Shown here one piece after another: positions 18,057 through 27,615 of a stretch of DNA of 64,000 nucleotides; positions within the stretch are counted from its first letter, which is position 1, and each line of letters begins with the position of its first letter. This DNA is from Verrucomicrobiales bacterium (GTDB lineage Bacteria > Verrucomicrobiota > Verrucomicrobiia > Limisphaerales > J093): assembly GCA_024233305.1 (NCBI GenBank), contig JACKPV010000031.1:124001-188000 (forward strand), given 5' to 3'. The translations under genes and the position numbers were made by a program. The notes under the pieces are model-generated. The model was not told where the DNA came from. It did no database searches and saw nothing but the letters and a program-made list of their open reading frames with translations.

Positions 18057-18310
18057 GGCAATGGCTGAAACCGGACACCGAAACACACCGTCAGGACCGG
18101 CCCGCAGCTCCAACGGCCCGACTATAGCCGCAACCCGCCCCGGCGGCCAACCCGCAAAACCCGGCGGCCCACGGTTCTTGATTGCCTTGGTCCGGCGGCA
18201 GGCCGTTCGGCCGCTGCCGACGACCGCAGTTGCGCAGGCCGCAACCGCCCCTGAAGCCTCCCGGCACCAGCGCGAGCGGCCGGCCCGACCGCGCGACAGC
18301 ACCCCGCGCG

Positions 18311-19618
18311 TTACCTCGTGAACGCGTCGATGAACTTCACCAGGGCCCGGACGTCGTGGTAGTTCGCCTTCCAATTGTGGGCCTTGGACGGGCGTTTCGG
18401 TGAGCCGTCCTCCGCCACCGTGTCGAACCAGATGCCGTCCGCCGGGTCGATCTGGTACCGGTCGAGGAATCCGATGAGCTTCGCGAGCGCCTCGCGGTAG
18501 GTCGCGTTCTTTTGATGGAGCAACGCCTCGGTGAGGGCGGCCATCCATTCGGACTGACTCCACCAGACTTTGTCGCGGTTGCGGGCCGGTTCGTTGCTGG
18601 CGCCGGTGTAGAAGAGCCCGCCGCGATCCTGATCGACCCCGTGCGCCAGCGCATGATCGAGGTACGCCTCGAAGTGCGACCAGGAGGGTTCGCGCCCCAG
18701 TGTGCGTTCGGCGCGGATCATGAGCCAGGCGAACTCGACATTGTGCCCGTAGGACAATCCGTCGCTGCGCCCGCCCCGCACCGGGGCCCAGTCGAACTCG
18801 CGGTGAAACGCCGCGGCGGCCGGGTCGGGCGGATAGAACCATGCGCAGTTGACGCGCAAGGCCTCTTCCAGCGACGCCTTCACTCCCGGATCGCGCGTGG
18901 CGTCGTAAAGTTCGGTCAGGGCTTCCATCCAGTGCAGGTGGGCGTTGGCGCTCTTCTTTCCGGCAAGCTCGACCTCGACCCGCTCGTCCTGCGCGCTCAC
19001 CAACCGCCAGTCCCGCGTGTAATGCTCACCCCAGCCGCCGTGGACGGCGTCGTGCGTGTGACGTTGGATCGCCGAGTAAAGTTCCATTGCATGCTCGAGC
19101 GCCTCCTTCTCGCCGCCGGCCCGGAAGTACTCGACCAGCGCGTAAATCACAAACGACTCGCCGTAGAGGTTCTTGCGGTCGTTGACCGGTTTGCCGTCGA
19201 GATCGGCCATCCAGAAGTAGCCGCCCCGGTCCGCGTCCCGGAAGTGTTCGAGCAGGAAGCGCACGCCGTGTTGGGCGGCCTTGAGGTAGTCGCGGCGTCC
19301 GTCGCTCAGACCGATACGATGCGCGAGCGAGAAGCCCCACACCATGCGGGCCTGACTGACGAGCTGTTTGTCGCGCGCCCCGCCGCGATTGCCCTCCCCG
19401 TCGTCGGCCAGGACGTAGCCGCCTCGTTCCCAGTCGATGGCGGTATCGTACCAATAGGGCATCACCTGCCGGGCAAGTTGCTTCCGGTAGGTCGCCGCCT
19501 GGTCCGCGAGATCCGGATCCGCTGCGGCTGCCGGGAGGCAAACCGCGCCGGCCAGCAGGGCCGGGCCACACCCCGCGAGAGCGGACCCGAGGAAACGGTG
19601 AAGGGAGGAATGTCGCAT
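18311..19618 (-). CDS. Secreted AGE-family epimerase (N-acylglucosamine 2-epimerase/cellobiose 2-epimerase-like)
   Basis: A 435-residue (alpha/alpha)6-barrel protein. The N-terminus is a Sec signal ([17 protein letters not shown]). The mature part carries family landmarks with paired His/Glu/Trp: [66 protein letters not shown] and [19 protein letters not shown] members epimerise GlcNAc/ManNAc, cellobiose or mannose at C2, or isomerise mannose. The exact substrate is open; cellobiose or mannose-type chemistry is as likely as GlcNAc. It is divergent from dtd and lies upstream of the sucrose operon on the same strand, 254 bases away, so it need not be co-transcribed. Confidence 0.85.
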   Translation of the reverse strand: MRHSSLHRFLGSALAGCGPALLAGAVCLPAAAADPDLADQAATYRKQLARQVMPYWYDTAIDWERGGYVLADDGEGNRGGARDKQLVSQARMVWGFSLAHRIGLSDGRRDYLKAAQHGVRFLLEHFRDADRGGYFWMADLDGKPVNDRKNLYGESFVIYALVEYFRAGGEKEALEHAMELYSAIQRHTHDAVHGGWGEHYTRDWRLVSAQDERVEVELAGKKSANAHLHWMEALTELYDATRDPGVKASLEEALRVNCAWFYPPDPAAAAFHREFDWAPVRGGRSDGLSYGHNVEFAWLMIRAERTLGREPSWSHFEAYLDHALAHGVDQDRGGLFYTGASNEPARNRDKVWWSQSEWMAALTEALLHQKNATYREALAKLIGFLDRYQIDPADGIWFDTVAEDGSPKRPSKAHNWKANYHDVRALVKFIDAFTR

Positions 19619-19710
19619 GGGGGCAGAGTTCCACGGCCCGGGACGGTTTCGCAATGAGAAAGCAAATCCCGGTCCCTCGCGCATTGCTTTCCGCGGAGGT
19701 CTGTCCTGAG

Positions 19711-20172
19711 ATGACACGCATGCGTGCGGTCATTCAACGGGTCTCCGAAGCCTCGGTCACCATCGAAGGGACGGTCCGCGGCCGGATCGGCCCCGGGCTG
19801 CTGGTGCTGTTGGGCATCGAAACGGCGGACGGACCGGAGGACATCGAGTGGCTCGCCCGCAAGCTCGTGCGGATGCGGATCTTCAGCGACGACGCGGGCT
19901 TGATGAACCGCTCGGTGCAGGACTGCGATGGCGGCGTTCTGGTCATCAGCCAGTTCACCTTGCATGCCAGCACGAGGAAGGGGAATCGACCGTCGTTCAT
20001 CGCCGCCGCCCGCCCCGAGCAGGCGATTCCCCTCTACGAGGCCTTGCTCGCGCAGGTCGAACGGGAACTGGGAAAACCGGTGGCCCGCGGCGAGTTCGGC
20101 GCCGACATGCAGGTCGCGCTCGTGAATGACGGGCCGGTGACCATCGTGATCGACAGCAGGAACCGCGAATGA
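19711..20172 (+). CDS. dtd: D-aminoacyl-tRNA deacylase
   Basis: A 153-residue homodimeric proofreading enzyme that removes D-amino acids, and glycine, from mis-charged tRNA. The invariant motifs are present: [18 protein letters not shown] in the middle and [11 protein letters not shown] at the end. Two ATGs compete; 19711 is preferred to 19720 because a GGAGGT at 19695-19700 sits about 10 bases upstream of it. Length matches the family. A small membrane protein gene follows 21 bases downstream on the same strand. Confidence 0.95.
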   Translation: MTRMRAVIQRVSEASVTIEGTVRGRIGPGLLVLLGIETADGPEDIEWLARKLVRMRIFSDDAGLMNRSVQDCDGGVLVISQFTLHASTRKGNRPSFIAAARPEQAIPLYEALLAQVERELGKPVARGEFGADMQVALVNDGPVTIVIDSRNRE

Positions 20173-20193
20173 CGACCTCCAGCGCGCCCTGCG

Positions 20194-20433
20194 ATGTCGC
20201 TGCCTGAATCCAGTGAACCGCCTGCCCCTGCTGCTGCGGAAGCGCGGGCCGCTCGCCGTGCCCAACGCCTGCTACGCTGGGTGGTCCTGTTGCTGGTGTT
20301 CGTGAACCTGGCCATCCTCGCCGCCATGCTGCTCTTCACACCCGCCCCGGCGGATTCGAGCGAGGATCCGGCAGCTCGGCCCGCTCGAAGCTCGGAGGCG
20401 CCATTCGTCGAGCAGCCCGTTTCCGAGCCGTGA
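20194..20433 (+). CDS. Small single-pass membrane protein of unknown function
   Basis: A 79-residue protein: a Pro/Ala/Glu-rich N-terminus, a basic stretch (ARRAQRLLRW), one strong transmembrane helix (VVLLLVFVNLAILAAMLLF) and a short polar Ser/Pro/Glu tail. The basic residues before the helix predict N-in topology. It starts 21 bases after dtd and may share its transcript. No family is recognised. Confidence 0.5.
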   Translation: MSLPESSEPPAPAAAEARAARRAQRLLRWVVLLLVFVNLAILAAMLLFTPAPADSSEDPAARPARSSEAPFVEQPVSEP

Positions 20434-20699
20434 CCTCGCAGCCGCGGACGTCGCCCCGGCGCATGACTCACTGATTGACGCCGGATGGAATGGCCCTTCA
20501 TCGTCATCGCAGCATGAAGACGCTTGCGCAAAGCGGTGGTGACCGCCCGGCCCTTCGATTTCCCCGCGGATATCGGCCGGGACACCCGCCGCGCGCAGGC
20601 GAAACCAGCGAAGTGCCTGGCGAGACTTCGTCCGCGGACAGTTCTCCGACGATGACGAGGTGACCTGTACCGCCCCACCACCGCGAAACCCTGTCCGCC

Positions 20700-22184
20700 A
20701 TGCCGTCCACGGAACCCGCCAGCCTTGGCCAACGTCTCGGACCGCTCCTCGAGGGTGGGTTCTTCCGTCCGTTGAGCCGGCCGACTGCGGCGGTTTACGT
20801 TGATTGCGCCGAGCGCCTCATTGCCGCCGCCGACGAGGGCGGGCAGGTGGCGCATGACGAGGCGAGGTTGCTGATCCGCGAAGTGCTGGTCCTTCATCCC
20901 GAAACGCGCCTGGAGGCGGACGAAGGGGGTGAACTGCGTGATCCGAACCAGCGGGCCGGTCAGTTCTTCAACAAGCTGCTCGAAGCGCGCTGGATTGAGG
21001 AACGCCGCGCCAGCCTGGATGAACACCACGTGCTGATCTCCCCTCCCCTGCGCCGGTTGATGCGCCTGCTGCGCGAACTGGCGGAGGATCGACCGGCGGA
21101 ACTCAAGGACTTCGCGGCGACGCTGCGTTCGCTGTACCGGGACCTGTTGCGCGAGGGCGCACTCGATCCCGAGCAGCTTGGTCCCGAGGAAATGCGCCAA
21201 ACGGTCAAGGAACTGCTCGATCGGGCGGGCCGTGCCGAGGACCAGATGCACGCGGTCGAATCGCTGATCCTGCGACATGAAACGGCGCAACGCGGCAGCC
21301 AGTCGCCGCAGGAAACCCTGCAACGGTTCCTGGTCGAATTCCATGCGGGCGAACACATGGTCTGCTATGAAGCATTGCAGGAGGCCGACCTCCTGCCGCG
21401 GCTGAGCCAGGCCCGGTCGGTGTTGCAGGAGGCCCTTTACAATCCGTACGTCAAGCAGCGCTTGTCCGAGGGGTTGGCCCGGCATTTGGACCTCGACGAA
21501 ACCACCGCTTACACGGAAGCCGAGCAGTGGCTGATCCGGCTTGAACGGCACCTCGCCGCCATCCCGGTGAAACAGCGGTTGATCGACGGGCGCATGGCGG
21601 ACTTCAGCCGGCTCTCGGCGGCCCGTTACCGGTATCAAACCGAAATGCGCGGGAAACGCCCGGAACAGGTCAAGGCCTACATGGACACCGCCGCCGCGAC
21701 GCACGCCGGCAGTTCTTTCGCCGCGTTGGCCCGCGAGGAAGGCATGCCGCTCCTGGCGCCCGCCGTGGAGGTGTTCTTCGGCGGCGATTCGCTGTCCCGT
21801 CCGCGCCGGCAAAGGCCGCCGGTAGACCTCAGCCTGGAGATAGCGTCGCTCGAAGGTGGTTCCGAGGCGGCCACCGAGGAAATCCGTCGCCGGAACCTGA
21901 ACCTGCTCACCCCCCAGCGCGCCGCGCGGTTCGTTGAAACGCGGCTGGCGGGCAAGGGCGACCGGGTTTCCACCGAGGAACTCGATTTGCTCAACGAGGA
22001 CGACCTGCTGGATTTGCTGGCCGTGCTGTCTTTCGATCACGGCGCCAACGCGGGTTCCGGGCGGCCGGTCCGTTGGCGGGTCCACGCCACGCGCGCGGAC
22101 TTCGGCACGGAACCCGAGCGCATCCCGCGGGATCTCAAGGCGGGCCGGCTTCTGGAAAGATTCACACTCGAACGCACCGCCTGA
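20700..22184 (+). CDS. jetA: Wadjet defence protein JetA (kleisin-like/wHTH subunit)
   Basis: A 494-residue soluble protein, first of a four-gene operon whose order, sizes and overlaps match Wadjet (JetABCD). In Wadjet, JetA is the MukF-like kleisin that bridges the SMC subunit. The N-terminal part reads as a winged-helix layout (GGFFRPLSRPTAAVYVDCAE; FFNKLLEARWIEERRAS around 91-107), and the rest is largely helical, with a long heptad-like segment at about 110-330. The N-terminus resembles the JetA variant described as DUF5716 more than the DUF3375 variant; this typing is by eye. The ATG at 20700 follows a 266-base gap that probably holds the operon promoter. Confidence 0.82.
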   Translation: MPSTEPASLGQRLGPLLEGGFFRPLSRPTAAVYVDCAERLIAAADEGGQVAHDEARLLIREVLVLHPETRLEADEGGELRDPNQRAGQFFNKLLEARWIEERRASLDEHHVLISPPLRRLMRLLRELAEDRPAELKDFAATLRSLYRDLLREGALDPEQLGPEEMRQTVKELLDRAGRAEDQMHAVESLILRHETAQRGSQSPQETLQRFLVEFHAGEHMVCYEALQEADLLPRLSQARSVLQEALYNPYVKQRLSEGLARHLDLDETTAYTEAEQWLIRLERHLAAIPVKQRLIDGRMADFSRLSAARYRYQTEMRGKRPEQVKAYMDTAAATHAGSSFAALAREEGMPLLAPAVEVFFGGDSLSRPRRQRPPVDLSLEIASLEGGSEAATEEIRRRNLNLLTPQRAARFVETRLAGKGDRVSTEELDLLNEDDLLDLLAVLSFDHGANAGSGRPVRWRVHATRADFGTEPERIPRDLKAGRLLERFTLERTA

Positions 22185-22186
22185 CC

Positions 22187-22861
22187 ATGCCCCTGCCCTG
22201 GCCTTCGTTCTGGCAGCACATCCGGGTCGAGGATCGACCGGCGATCTCCGACGTGTTGACCGAACTGCTCGCCCACGGCGCGCTCATTGGCGACGCCGGA
22301 CGCGACCGTGAGTTGTTTCTCCTCGCGCGCGAGCACCAGCAGGAACTGGGCGAATACTTCGCGCCGCTCCACCTGATTCTCCTGGTAGACCCTGACCGTC
22401 CGATCCTCCAGTTGCGTCCCGTTCCCGGCGACTGCGGATTGCTGGCGCGCTTCAACAAGGCCGAGACCCTCCTGGTGCTCACGCTCTGGCGCCTGTATCA
22501 CGACACCCGCCTGGAGCGCCCGGTCGAGACCGTGGTGGTGACGGCCAACGACATCTGGCATCGGTTGAAACTCTACTTCGAGCACATCGAACCCCCGCGG
22601 GAGGCGCAGTTGCGGGAGATGCTGATCGCCCTGCGCCGCCGCCGGCTGGTGCGGCTGCAGTGGCACGAGGAAGCCGCCCACTTCGGCGAATCGCAGATCG
22701 AAATCCTCCCCACCCTGCCGAGGACGATTCCGTTCGAGAACGCTGCCGCGTGGGAGGAACAGTCGGCACTGTATCAAGCGCCAGCATCGAGCGGAACTGA
22801 TGGATCGGTCGGATCGGTCGACTCCGACGAATCAGATGAATCCGAGGAAGGCCCGGCATGA
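22187..22861 (+). CDS. jetB: Wadjet defence protein JetB (DUF4194, MukE-like)
   Basis: A 224-residue protein, 2 bases after jetA and overlapping jetC by an ATGA. In Wadjet, JetB is the MukE-like winged-helix subunit that binds JetA. Visible features: FNKAETLLVLTLWRLYHD (the helix typical of DUF4194), VVTANDIWHRLKLYFEHIEP, and the recognition-type segment EMLIALRRRRLVRLQWH. The last 25 residues are an acidic Ser/Asp/Glu tail (DSDESDESEEGPA) encoded partly by a tandem GGATCGGTC repeat; this tail is unusual and likely disordered. Confidence 0.85.
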   Translation: MPLPWPSFWQHIRVEDRPAISDVLTELLAHGALIGDAGRDRELFLLAREHQQELGEYFAPLHLILLVDPDRPILQLRPVPGDCGLLARFNKAETLLVLTLWRLYHDTRLERPVETVVVTANDIWHRLKLYFEHIEPPREAQLREMLIALRRRRLVRLQWHEEAAHFGESQIEILPTLPRTIPFENAAAWEEQSALYQAPASSGTDGSVGSVDSDESDESEEGPA

Positions 22862-25800
22862 GCCAACGGATTTCCCTCACCCGCATCATCGCGCTCGGCT
22901 GGTATGGCTTCCGGCAGATCTTCGATGTGAAGGACGACGTCCTCATCTCGGGGGCGTATGGAACCGGCAAATCCGCGCTGCTGGATCTGATGCAATACGT
23001 CCTGCTGGGCGAACACTGGCGCGCGAACCGGGCCGCCGCTGGATCCGGCGCGTATCGGGCGGGCGGCGAACGGGCCTCGCGTGGACGCGATCTGGCCGGC
23101 TATTGCCTGGGCGACACAAACCAGATGCGCAATGGCGAACGGCATTTCCTCCGCCAGAGCGGTGTCACCCTTGCCGCGCTGGAGTTCACGCGGCCGCAGC
23201 CCCGCGGCCGGGGCGAGGCAACCCGGGAGACCTGGGGAATCCGCCTGGAATACTCGAGCCCCGCCGCCGCGCCCAAGCACACGTATTTCGTCATCCCGGA
23301 CCGCCTGGATCTGCGGGACATCGCGCCGGAAAACCGGATGCTCCCCGACGACGAGTTCCGCGCCTGGCTGCGCCGCGAGTATGGCAACGAGTGCCTGTTC
23401 GCGCGCCAGCAGGATTACCTCGAGGAAATGGCGGCGCCCCGCCATCTGAACTTCGATCGGCGCGCCTTCCAGCGAACCTTCCCCAAGGCCATCGCCTTCG
23501 AGCCCGAGGAAAACGTCGAACGATTCATCCGCGAGTTCATCCTCGAAGAGAGCCCGATCGATGTGCGGGACGTTCGCACGGCCCTGCAGGCCTACGAGGA
23601 CACACGCCGTCGGCTGGAAAAGCAGGAGGACGAGGCGGGGTTCCTCCGCCGGATCGGCGCCCAGCACGCGACGTATGCGCAGGCGCAACGCGAGGAAGCC
23701 GTCCTGCATCACGTCGGCCACGCGCTCAAGGCGCTGCAAGCGAAGGAACGGCGGGACCGGCACGCGGCAACCTTGCAGCGGCTCGAGACCGAACATGCCG
23801 ACGACCTCAAGCAACTGGAGCAGGCCCGGCAACAGGCGGTCGAGATCGACAAGCTGCTGGGTGAGGTCCGCTTCGAGATCGAGAAGGATCCCGATCAAGT
23901 TCGGTTCGACCAGCTCGACCGGCAGCAGCGGGACCTCCAGGCCAGGGTCAACCGCCTCCTTGAAGCCCGCAAGAGCACCCGCGAGCGCCTGGACGACCGT
24001 CATTATCGCTGGCTGAACTGGCTCAAACACGGCGCCGCCCTTTCCCTGGACGGACTCCCGGAAGCCCTGGTTGTGGACGACGCCCTGCTCGCAACCCTCC
24101 GCTCCGGCGCTGACGCCGACCGACAGACCGCGATGCAGGCTCTGGCCGCCCGCTTCCACGAATTGTGGACCGTGGTCGGCGACCTGTTGCGACCGCTCGA
24201 TGAGGCGATTCAATCCGCCCAGGCGCGACTTCGGCAACTGGACGAGGACCTGGAGAATCTTGCCCGGAGCCAGGAACCGGGTTCGTTCCCGCTCTTCCAT
24301 CGCCTGCGCCAGAAACTCGGCGAACGCGTCGAACAACTGGGCCGGCTGATTGAGGTGAAACCCGAAGCCGAACGCTGGTGGCCCGCGCTCGAACTGTTCC
24401 TTGGCCGGCATCGCTGGGTCATCGTCGTCAATGATCAGGCCGACTATCGCGCCGCAATCGAGATTCTCCGCCAAACCCCCGCCGGGCCGAAGCCGGAGTC
24501 GCTCCTGAATCCCCGGGAAGCGCGGGACTTCCGCGGCGCCGCGCTCGCGAACTCCCTGTTCAGCAAGATCGAGGTCCTCCATCCCGTCGCCCGTCCGTAT
24601 CTGGAGCACTTGCTGGGCCCGGTGATCTGCGCGGAAACCTCCGAGGAACTCGAAAGCGGCGAGGCCCTTCAGGCCATCAGCGTCGAGGGCGTTCTCAAAC
24701 AGACTCCGTTGCGGCGGAGGCTGCGGCCGGCCGGGTCGGTGGAACTGACCCTGGGCCGCGAGGGTTTGGAGCGGATGCGCGCCGCCCGACAGAAGGAACA
24801 GAACGAAGTCCGCGCCCGGCGCCAACTCCTGGACCAGCGCCGCCAGGACGTCCATGCCTGGCTCGACCACGGGCGCAAGGCCGGCCTCGGCGACGCGACG
24901 CTGCCGGAGTTGGCCTCGGAACTGCCGCGCTTGCCCGAGGTCGAGTCCGAGCTGCGCGGGGTCCGCGCGACCATCGATCTGCTGAAGACCCCGGAACGGG
25001 ATGCGCGACAGAAGCGGCTGCTGGAGCTGGAGCAGCAAAACCGGGCCACCGTCGAAAAGGTCGCCGTGCTCAACGAGCGAAGGAACCAGTTCGACCTGAA
25101 GGCCCGACCCGAGCGCGAAGGCCTGGCCCGCGCGGAAGAGGACGTCCAGAACGCCGCGCTCGCGGTCGAGGACAGTCGGACCGGGCTCAGCCGCATGTTC
25201 GACGGCATCCTGAACGCCGAACTGGACGAGCGCCGCGATACGTTCCGCAGGGAGTTTCCGAACTGGCAGACCTGCTTCGACGCCGTGCAGCAACAGGCCG
25301 CCCAAGCCGGGCAAGCAGCCGTCGGCGCGCGCGAGAAGCGCAACCACGAACGCTCGTTGCTCATCACCGCCCGCGACGAGCGCGGTGATCTCCGCCACCC
25401 GGAGTACCAGCACGATTTCCCGATCGACGACGAAAGCAACGAAGCGTGGACCAGCCGGCTGCGGGTGCTCGAGACCGTCGAATTGGAGAAATCCCGGCAG
25501 CTCGCGGCGGACCGCAAAGCCGAATGGGAACGGCGCCTCGAAGACAGTGTGCTGAACGAACTCAACCAGCGCATCACGGACGCCCAACGCACCATCCGCC
25601 TGCTCGACAGTTACCTCGGCCAACCCATCGGCAAATACCGCTACCGGATCAGTCAACGACGCGACACCGCCGCCTACGGCAGCGTGTGGGCGTTGCTCGG
25701 TTCAGGGCTGGAACCGACCGATCCCCTGATGGCAGCCGTCCCGGATGCCGAAGTCCAGCGGGCGAAGCAGGAATTGATGGCGGCAGTCCACGCGCCCGAC

Positions 25801-26286
25801 AACAGCAACGACCGCGCCCGGGGCCTGCTGGATTACCGCAACTACCACCGCTACGATCTGGAGATGGTCCCGGCCGACCACGCCGATGCCCCGCCGATTT
25901 CCTTCGGGCGCAGCGGGCGCAACCTCAGCGGCGGCGAGAACCAGGCGCCCTTCTTCATTTCGATGCTGGCCGCCTTCCGGCGCGTGTATGACCGGGGCAA
26001 CCGCGATTCCAGCCGCTCGCAACAGCTCGGACTGGTCGTGATGGACGAGGCGTTCTCGAAGCTCTCCGGCGATGGCATCGAGGATTGCCTCGCACTCGCC
26101 CGCAACTTCCAACTGCAACTGGTGATGGCCTTTCCGCCCGAACGGCTCGGCGTGATGGCGCCGCACGCGCAGACGGTGGTGATGTGCCAGAAGGAGGTCG
26201 AGCGCGACGCCGAGGGGTACGTCACCCGGATCCAGAACATCCCCCTCCTCACCACGATGGCCGAAGCCGTGGAGGCCTTGAGTTGA
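22858..26286 (+). CDS. jetC: Wadjet defence protein JetC (SMC-like ATPase)
   Basis: A 1,142-residue SMC/MukB-like motor. Walker A GAYGTGKS is at 32-39. Two long coiled-coil regions flank a central globular hinge-like segment at about 490-620 (WWPALELFLGRHRWVIVVND). The ABC signature NLSGGENQAPFF is near 1022-1033, and Walker B with catalytic Glu, LGLVVMDEAFSKLSG, is near 1057-1071 (Glu1064). All ATPase elements are intact. In Wadjet, JetC with JetA and JetB extrudes plasmid DNA loops until JetD cuts. It overlaps jetB by 4 bases, and jetD follows 4 bases later. The protein is Glu/Arg/Gln-rich across the coils. Confidence 0.92.
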   Translation: MSQRISLTRIIALGWYGFRQIFDVKDDVLISGAYGTGKSALLDLMQYVLLGEHWRANRAAAGSGAYRAGGERASRGRDLAGYCLGDTNQMRNGERHFLRQSGVTLAALEFTRPQPRGRGEATRETWGIRLEYSSPAAAPKHTYFVIPDRLDLRDIAPENRMLPDDEFRAWLRREYGNECLFARQQDYLEEMAAPRHLNFDRRAFQRTFPKAIAFEPEENVERFIREFILEESPIDVRDVRTALQAYEDTRRRLEKQEDEAGFLRRIGAQHATYAQAQREEAVLHHVGHALKALQAKERRDRHAATLQRLETEHADDLKQLEQARQQAVEIDKLLGEVRFEIEKDPDQVRFDQLDRQQRDLQARVNRLLEARKSTRERLDDRHYRWLNWLKHGAALSLDGLPEALVVDDALLATLRSGADADRQTAMQALAARFHELWTVVGDLLRPLDEAIQSAQARLRQLDEDLENLARSQEPGSFPLFHRLRQKLGERVEQLGRLIEVKPEAERWWPALELFLGRHRWVIVVNDQADYRAAIEILRQTPAGPKPESLLNPREARDFRGAALANSLFSKIEVLHPVARPYLEHLLGPVICAETSEELESGEALQAISVEGVLKQTPLRRRLRPAGSVELTLGREGLERMRAARQKEQNEVRARRQLLDQRRQDVHAWLDHGRKAGLGDATLPELASELPRLPEVESELRGVRATIDLLKTPERDARQKRLLELEQQNRATVEKVAVLNERRNQFDLKARPEREGLARAEEDVQNAALAVEDSRTGLSRMFDGILNAELDERRDTFRREFPNWQTCFDAVQQQAAQAGQAAVGAREKRNHERSLLITARDERGDLRHPEYQHDFPIDDESNEAWTSRLRVLETVELEKSRQLAADRKAEWERRLEDSVLNELNQRITDAQRTIRLLDSYLGQPIGKYRYRISQRRDTAAYGSVWALLGSGLEPTDPLMAAVPDAEVQRAKQELMAAVHAPDNSNDRARGLLDYRNYHRYDLEMVPADHADAPPISFGRSGRNLSGGENQAPFFISMLAAFRRVYDRGNRDSSRSQQLGLVVMDEAFSKLSGDGIEDCLALARNFQLQLVMAFPPERLGVMAPHAQTVVMCQKEVERDAEGYVTRIQNIPLLTTMAEAVEALS

Positions 26287-26290
26287 GGCG

Positions 26291-27367
26291 ATGAACCCTG
26301 GACGATTGCCGGTTGCCAGTGAGTTGTTCCGCCAGTGGCAGAGCGCCCGCGGGAACCGGGACGAGCCCGCTTCGCGGCCTTTCTCGCGGGATTGGGAACA
26401 ACTGCTCGACGCGGCGGGGATCGTCTCCGCCGTGGATCGCAACGACGCCGAACGGGACGTCCGGGCGCTGGAACAGGACCGGTGGCTGCACATCAAGCCG
26501 GTGCGTCACCGCCCGCACCTGATCCAACGACTCACCATCCCGCTCGAGCAGGAGGCGCGCTGGCGCGAGGCGTTCGGGTTCGTGCCGCCGTCGGATACGG
26601 AGGCCCGGCGGTTGCTCGAGTTTCCGTGGGTCCCGCAGCTGGAATTCGTTCGTTCCGCCCGTTTGCAGGTTCCTTTCGGAGACTTGCAGGCGCTGCATGC
26701 CTTTCTCGGCGCCCACCCCGACCCGCTCCCGCTCGTTCCCATCAAGGAACGTTCCCTCCAGATCTTCGGTGACGAGAAACGCCTCGATGCCCTGCTCGGG
26801 TCGACGCTGTTCCGCGAGGAGCGCCTGGATCTCCAGCGCGACCTCGGGTGTGAAATCATCGGCGAACCGCTGGCCTGGAAGCGCGGTCCGACCGGAGCCG
26901 TCGGCAGGCCGGTGATCGTCATCGAGAACGCCGCCACCTGGCATTCCTACTGCCGCTGGAACCGGGATCGGGCGCGCTTCAGCGCGGTCGTCTACGGCGG
27001 GGGCAACCGCTTCGCGGACGGCGTGCGCTACCTGACGGATTTGTTCGAGGAGCTGGATGGATCCCGACGGGTCCTTTACTTTGGCGATCTGGATCCTCCG
27101 GGTCTCCAGATTCCCCAACGAGCGTCGCGCAGCGCGGAAGCCCTCGGCCTGCCGTTCGTCGAGCCTCACCTCTGGAGCTATCGACAATTACTCCGCCTCG
27201 GCCAGGGCCGGGAAACCGCGTGGACGGGCGATCCGGGCACACCAGAGGAATGCGCCTGGCTGGGCGAACTGGCGGACCCGGTTCTCCAACTCCTCGCCGC
27301 GGGGAAGCGGGTCGCTCAGGAGCATCTCGGCTGGGAGTACCTGCAAACCCAGACGCACGACCGATAA
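26291..27367 (+). CDS. jetD: Wadjet defence nuclease JetD (Toprim-like)
   Basis: A 358-residue protein completing the Wadjet operon. The N-terminal half matches the arm and linker region of JetD (DUF3322-like). The C-terminal half carries Toprim-like metal-binding residues: Glu212 in VIVIENAATWHSY, a Gly loop YGGGNRF, and the DxDxxG motif FGDLDPPG with Asp266 and Asp268. In characterised Wadjet systems JetD cleaves small circular DNA after loop extrusion stalls. The active-site residues look intact, so the system is predicted functional. The ATG at 26291 lies just after the jetC stop. Confidence 0.88.
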   Translation: MNPGRLPVASELFRQWQSARGNRDEPASRPFSRDWEQLLDAAGIVSAVDRNDAERDVRALEQDRWLHIKPVRHRPHLIQRLTIPLEQEARWREAFGFVPPSDTEARRLLEFPWVPQLEFVRSARLQVPFGDLQALHAFLGAHPDPLPLVPIKERSLQIFGDEKRLDALLGSTLFREERLDLQRDLGCEIIGEPLAWKRGPTGAVGRPVIVIENAATWHSYCRWNRDRARFSAVVYGGGNRFADGVRYLTDLFEELDGSRRVLYFGDLDPPGLQIPQRASRSAEALGLPFVEPHLWSYRQLLRLGQGRETAWTGDPGTPEECAWLGELADPVLQLLAAGKRVAQEHLGWEYLQTQTHDR

Positions 27368-27517
27368 CCCGCTGCCGGAACCTGGTCATCGCTCGTGGCC
27401 CCGGGACCTCGCGGATGTCCGGCCAACGGCGCGGCAACCCGCGCACCGCGCCAGGTCCTCCGTTGTCGCGGGTGGGAAACAACGGTCTCCCCCAAGCGGC
27501 GGGCACGGGGTAACGCA

Positions 27518-27541
27518 CCCTACCTCCTGGTTGGGGTAGGG
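27518..27541. terminator. Hairpin between convergent jetD and sulfatase genes
   Basis: CCCTACC at 27518-27524 and GGTAGGG at 27535-27541 pair perfectly, with further CC/GG pairing inside the loop. It lies in the 248-base convergent gap after jetD and before the sulfatase stop. There is no strong T-tract, so its action as a bidirectional terminator is inferred. The rest of the gap shows no gene. Confidence 0.4.
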
Positions 27542-27615
27542 CGGGCAGTCCCCTGCACGCCGGACACCCCCACCCGCGCAGCCGCCGAACCAGTATCGAA
27601 GGCAGTTCCGCCGGC

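Noticed and set aside
20434..20699. Possible small gene upstream of jetA
   Set aside because: A frame reading RRLRKAVVTARPFDFPADIG shows no start, no family and stops early; treated as the Wadjet promoter region.
22774..25656. 960-codon minus-strand frame opposite jetC
   Set aside because: Antisense to an SMC ATPase with intact motifs; no domain signature in the reverse frame.
22858..26286. JetC as chromosomal MukB or SMC condensin
   Set aside because: Size of about 1,140 residues and coupling to a Toprim nuclease and DUF4194 gene fit Wadjet, not a housekeeping condensin.
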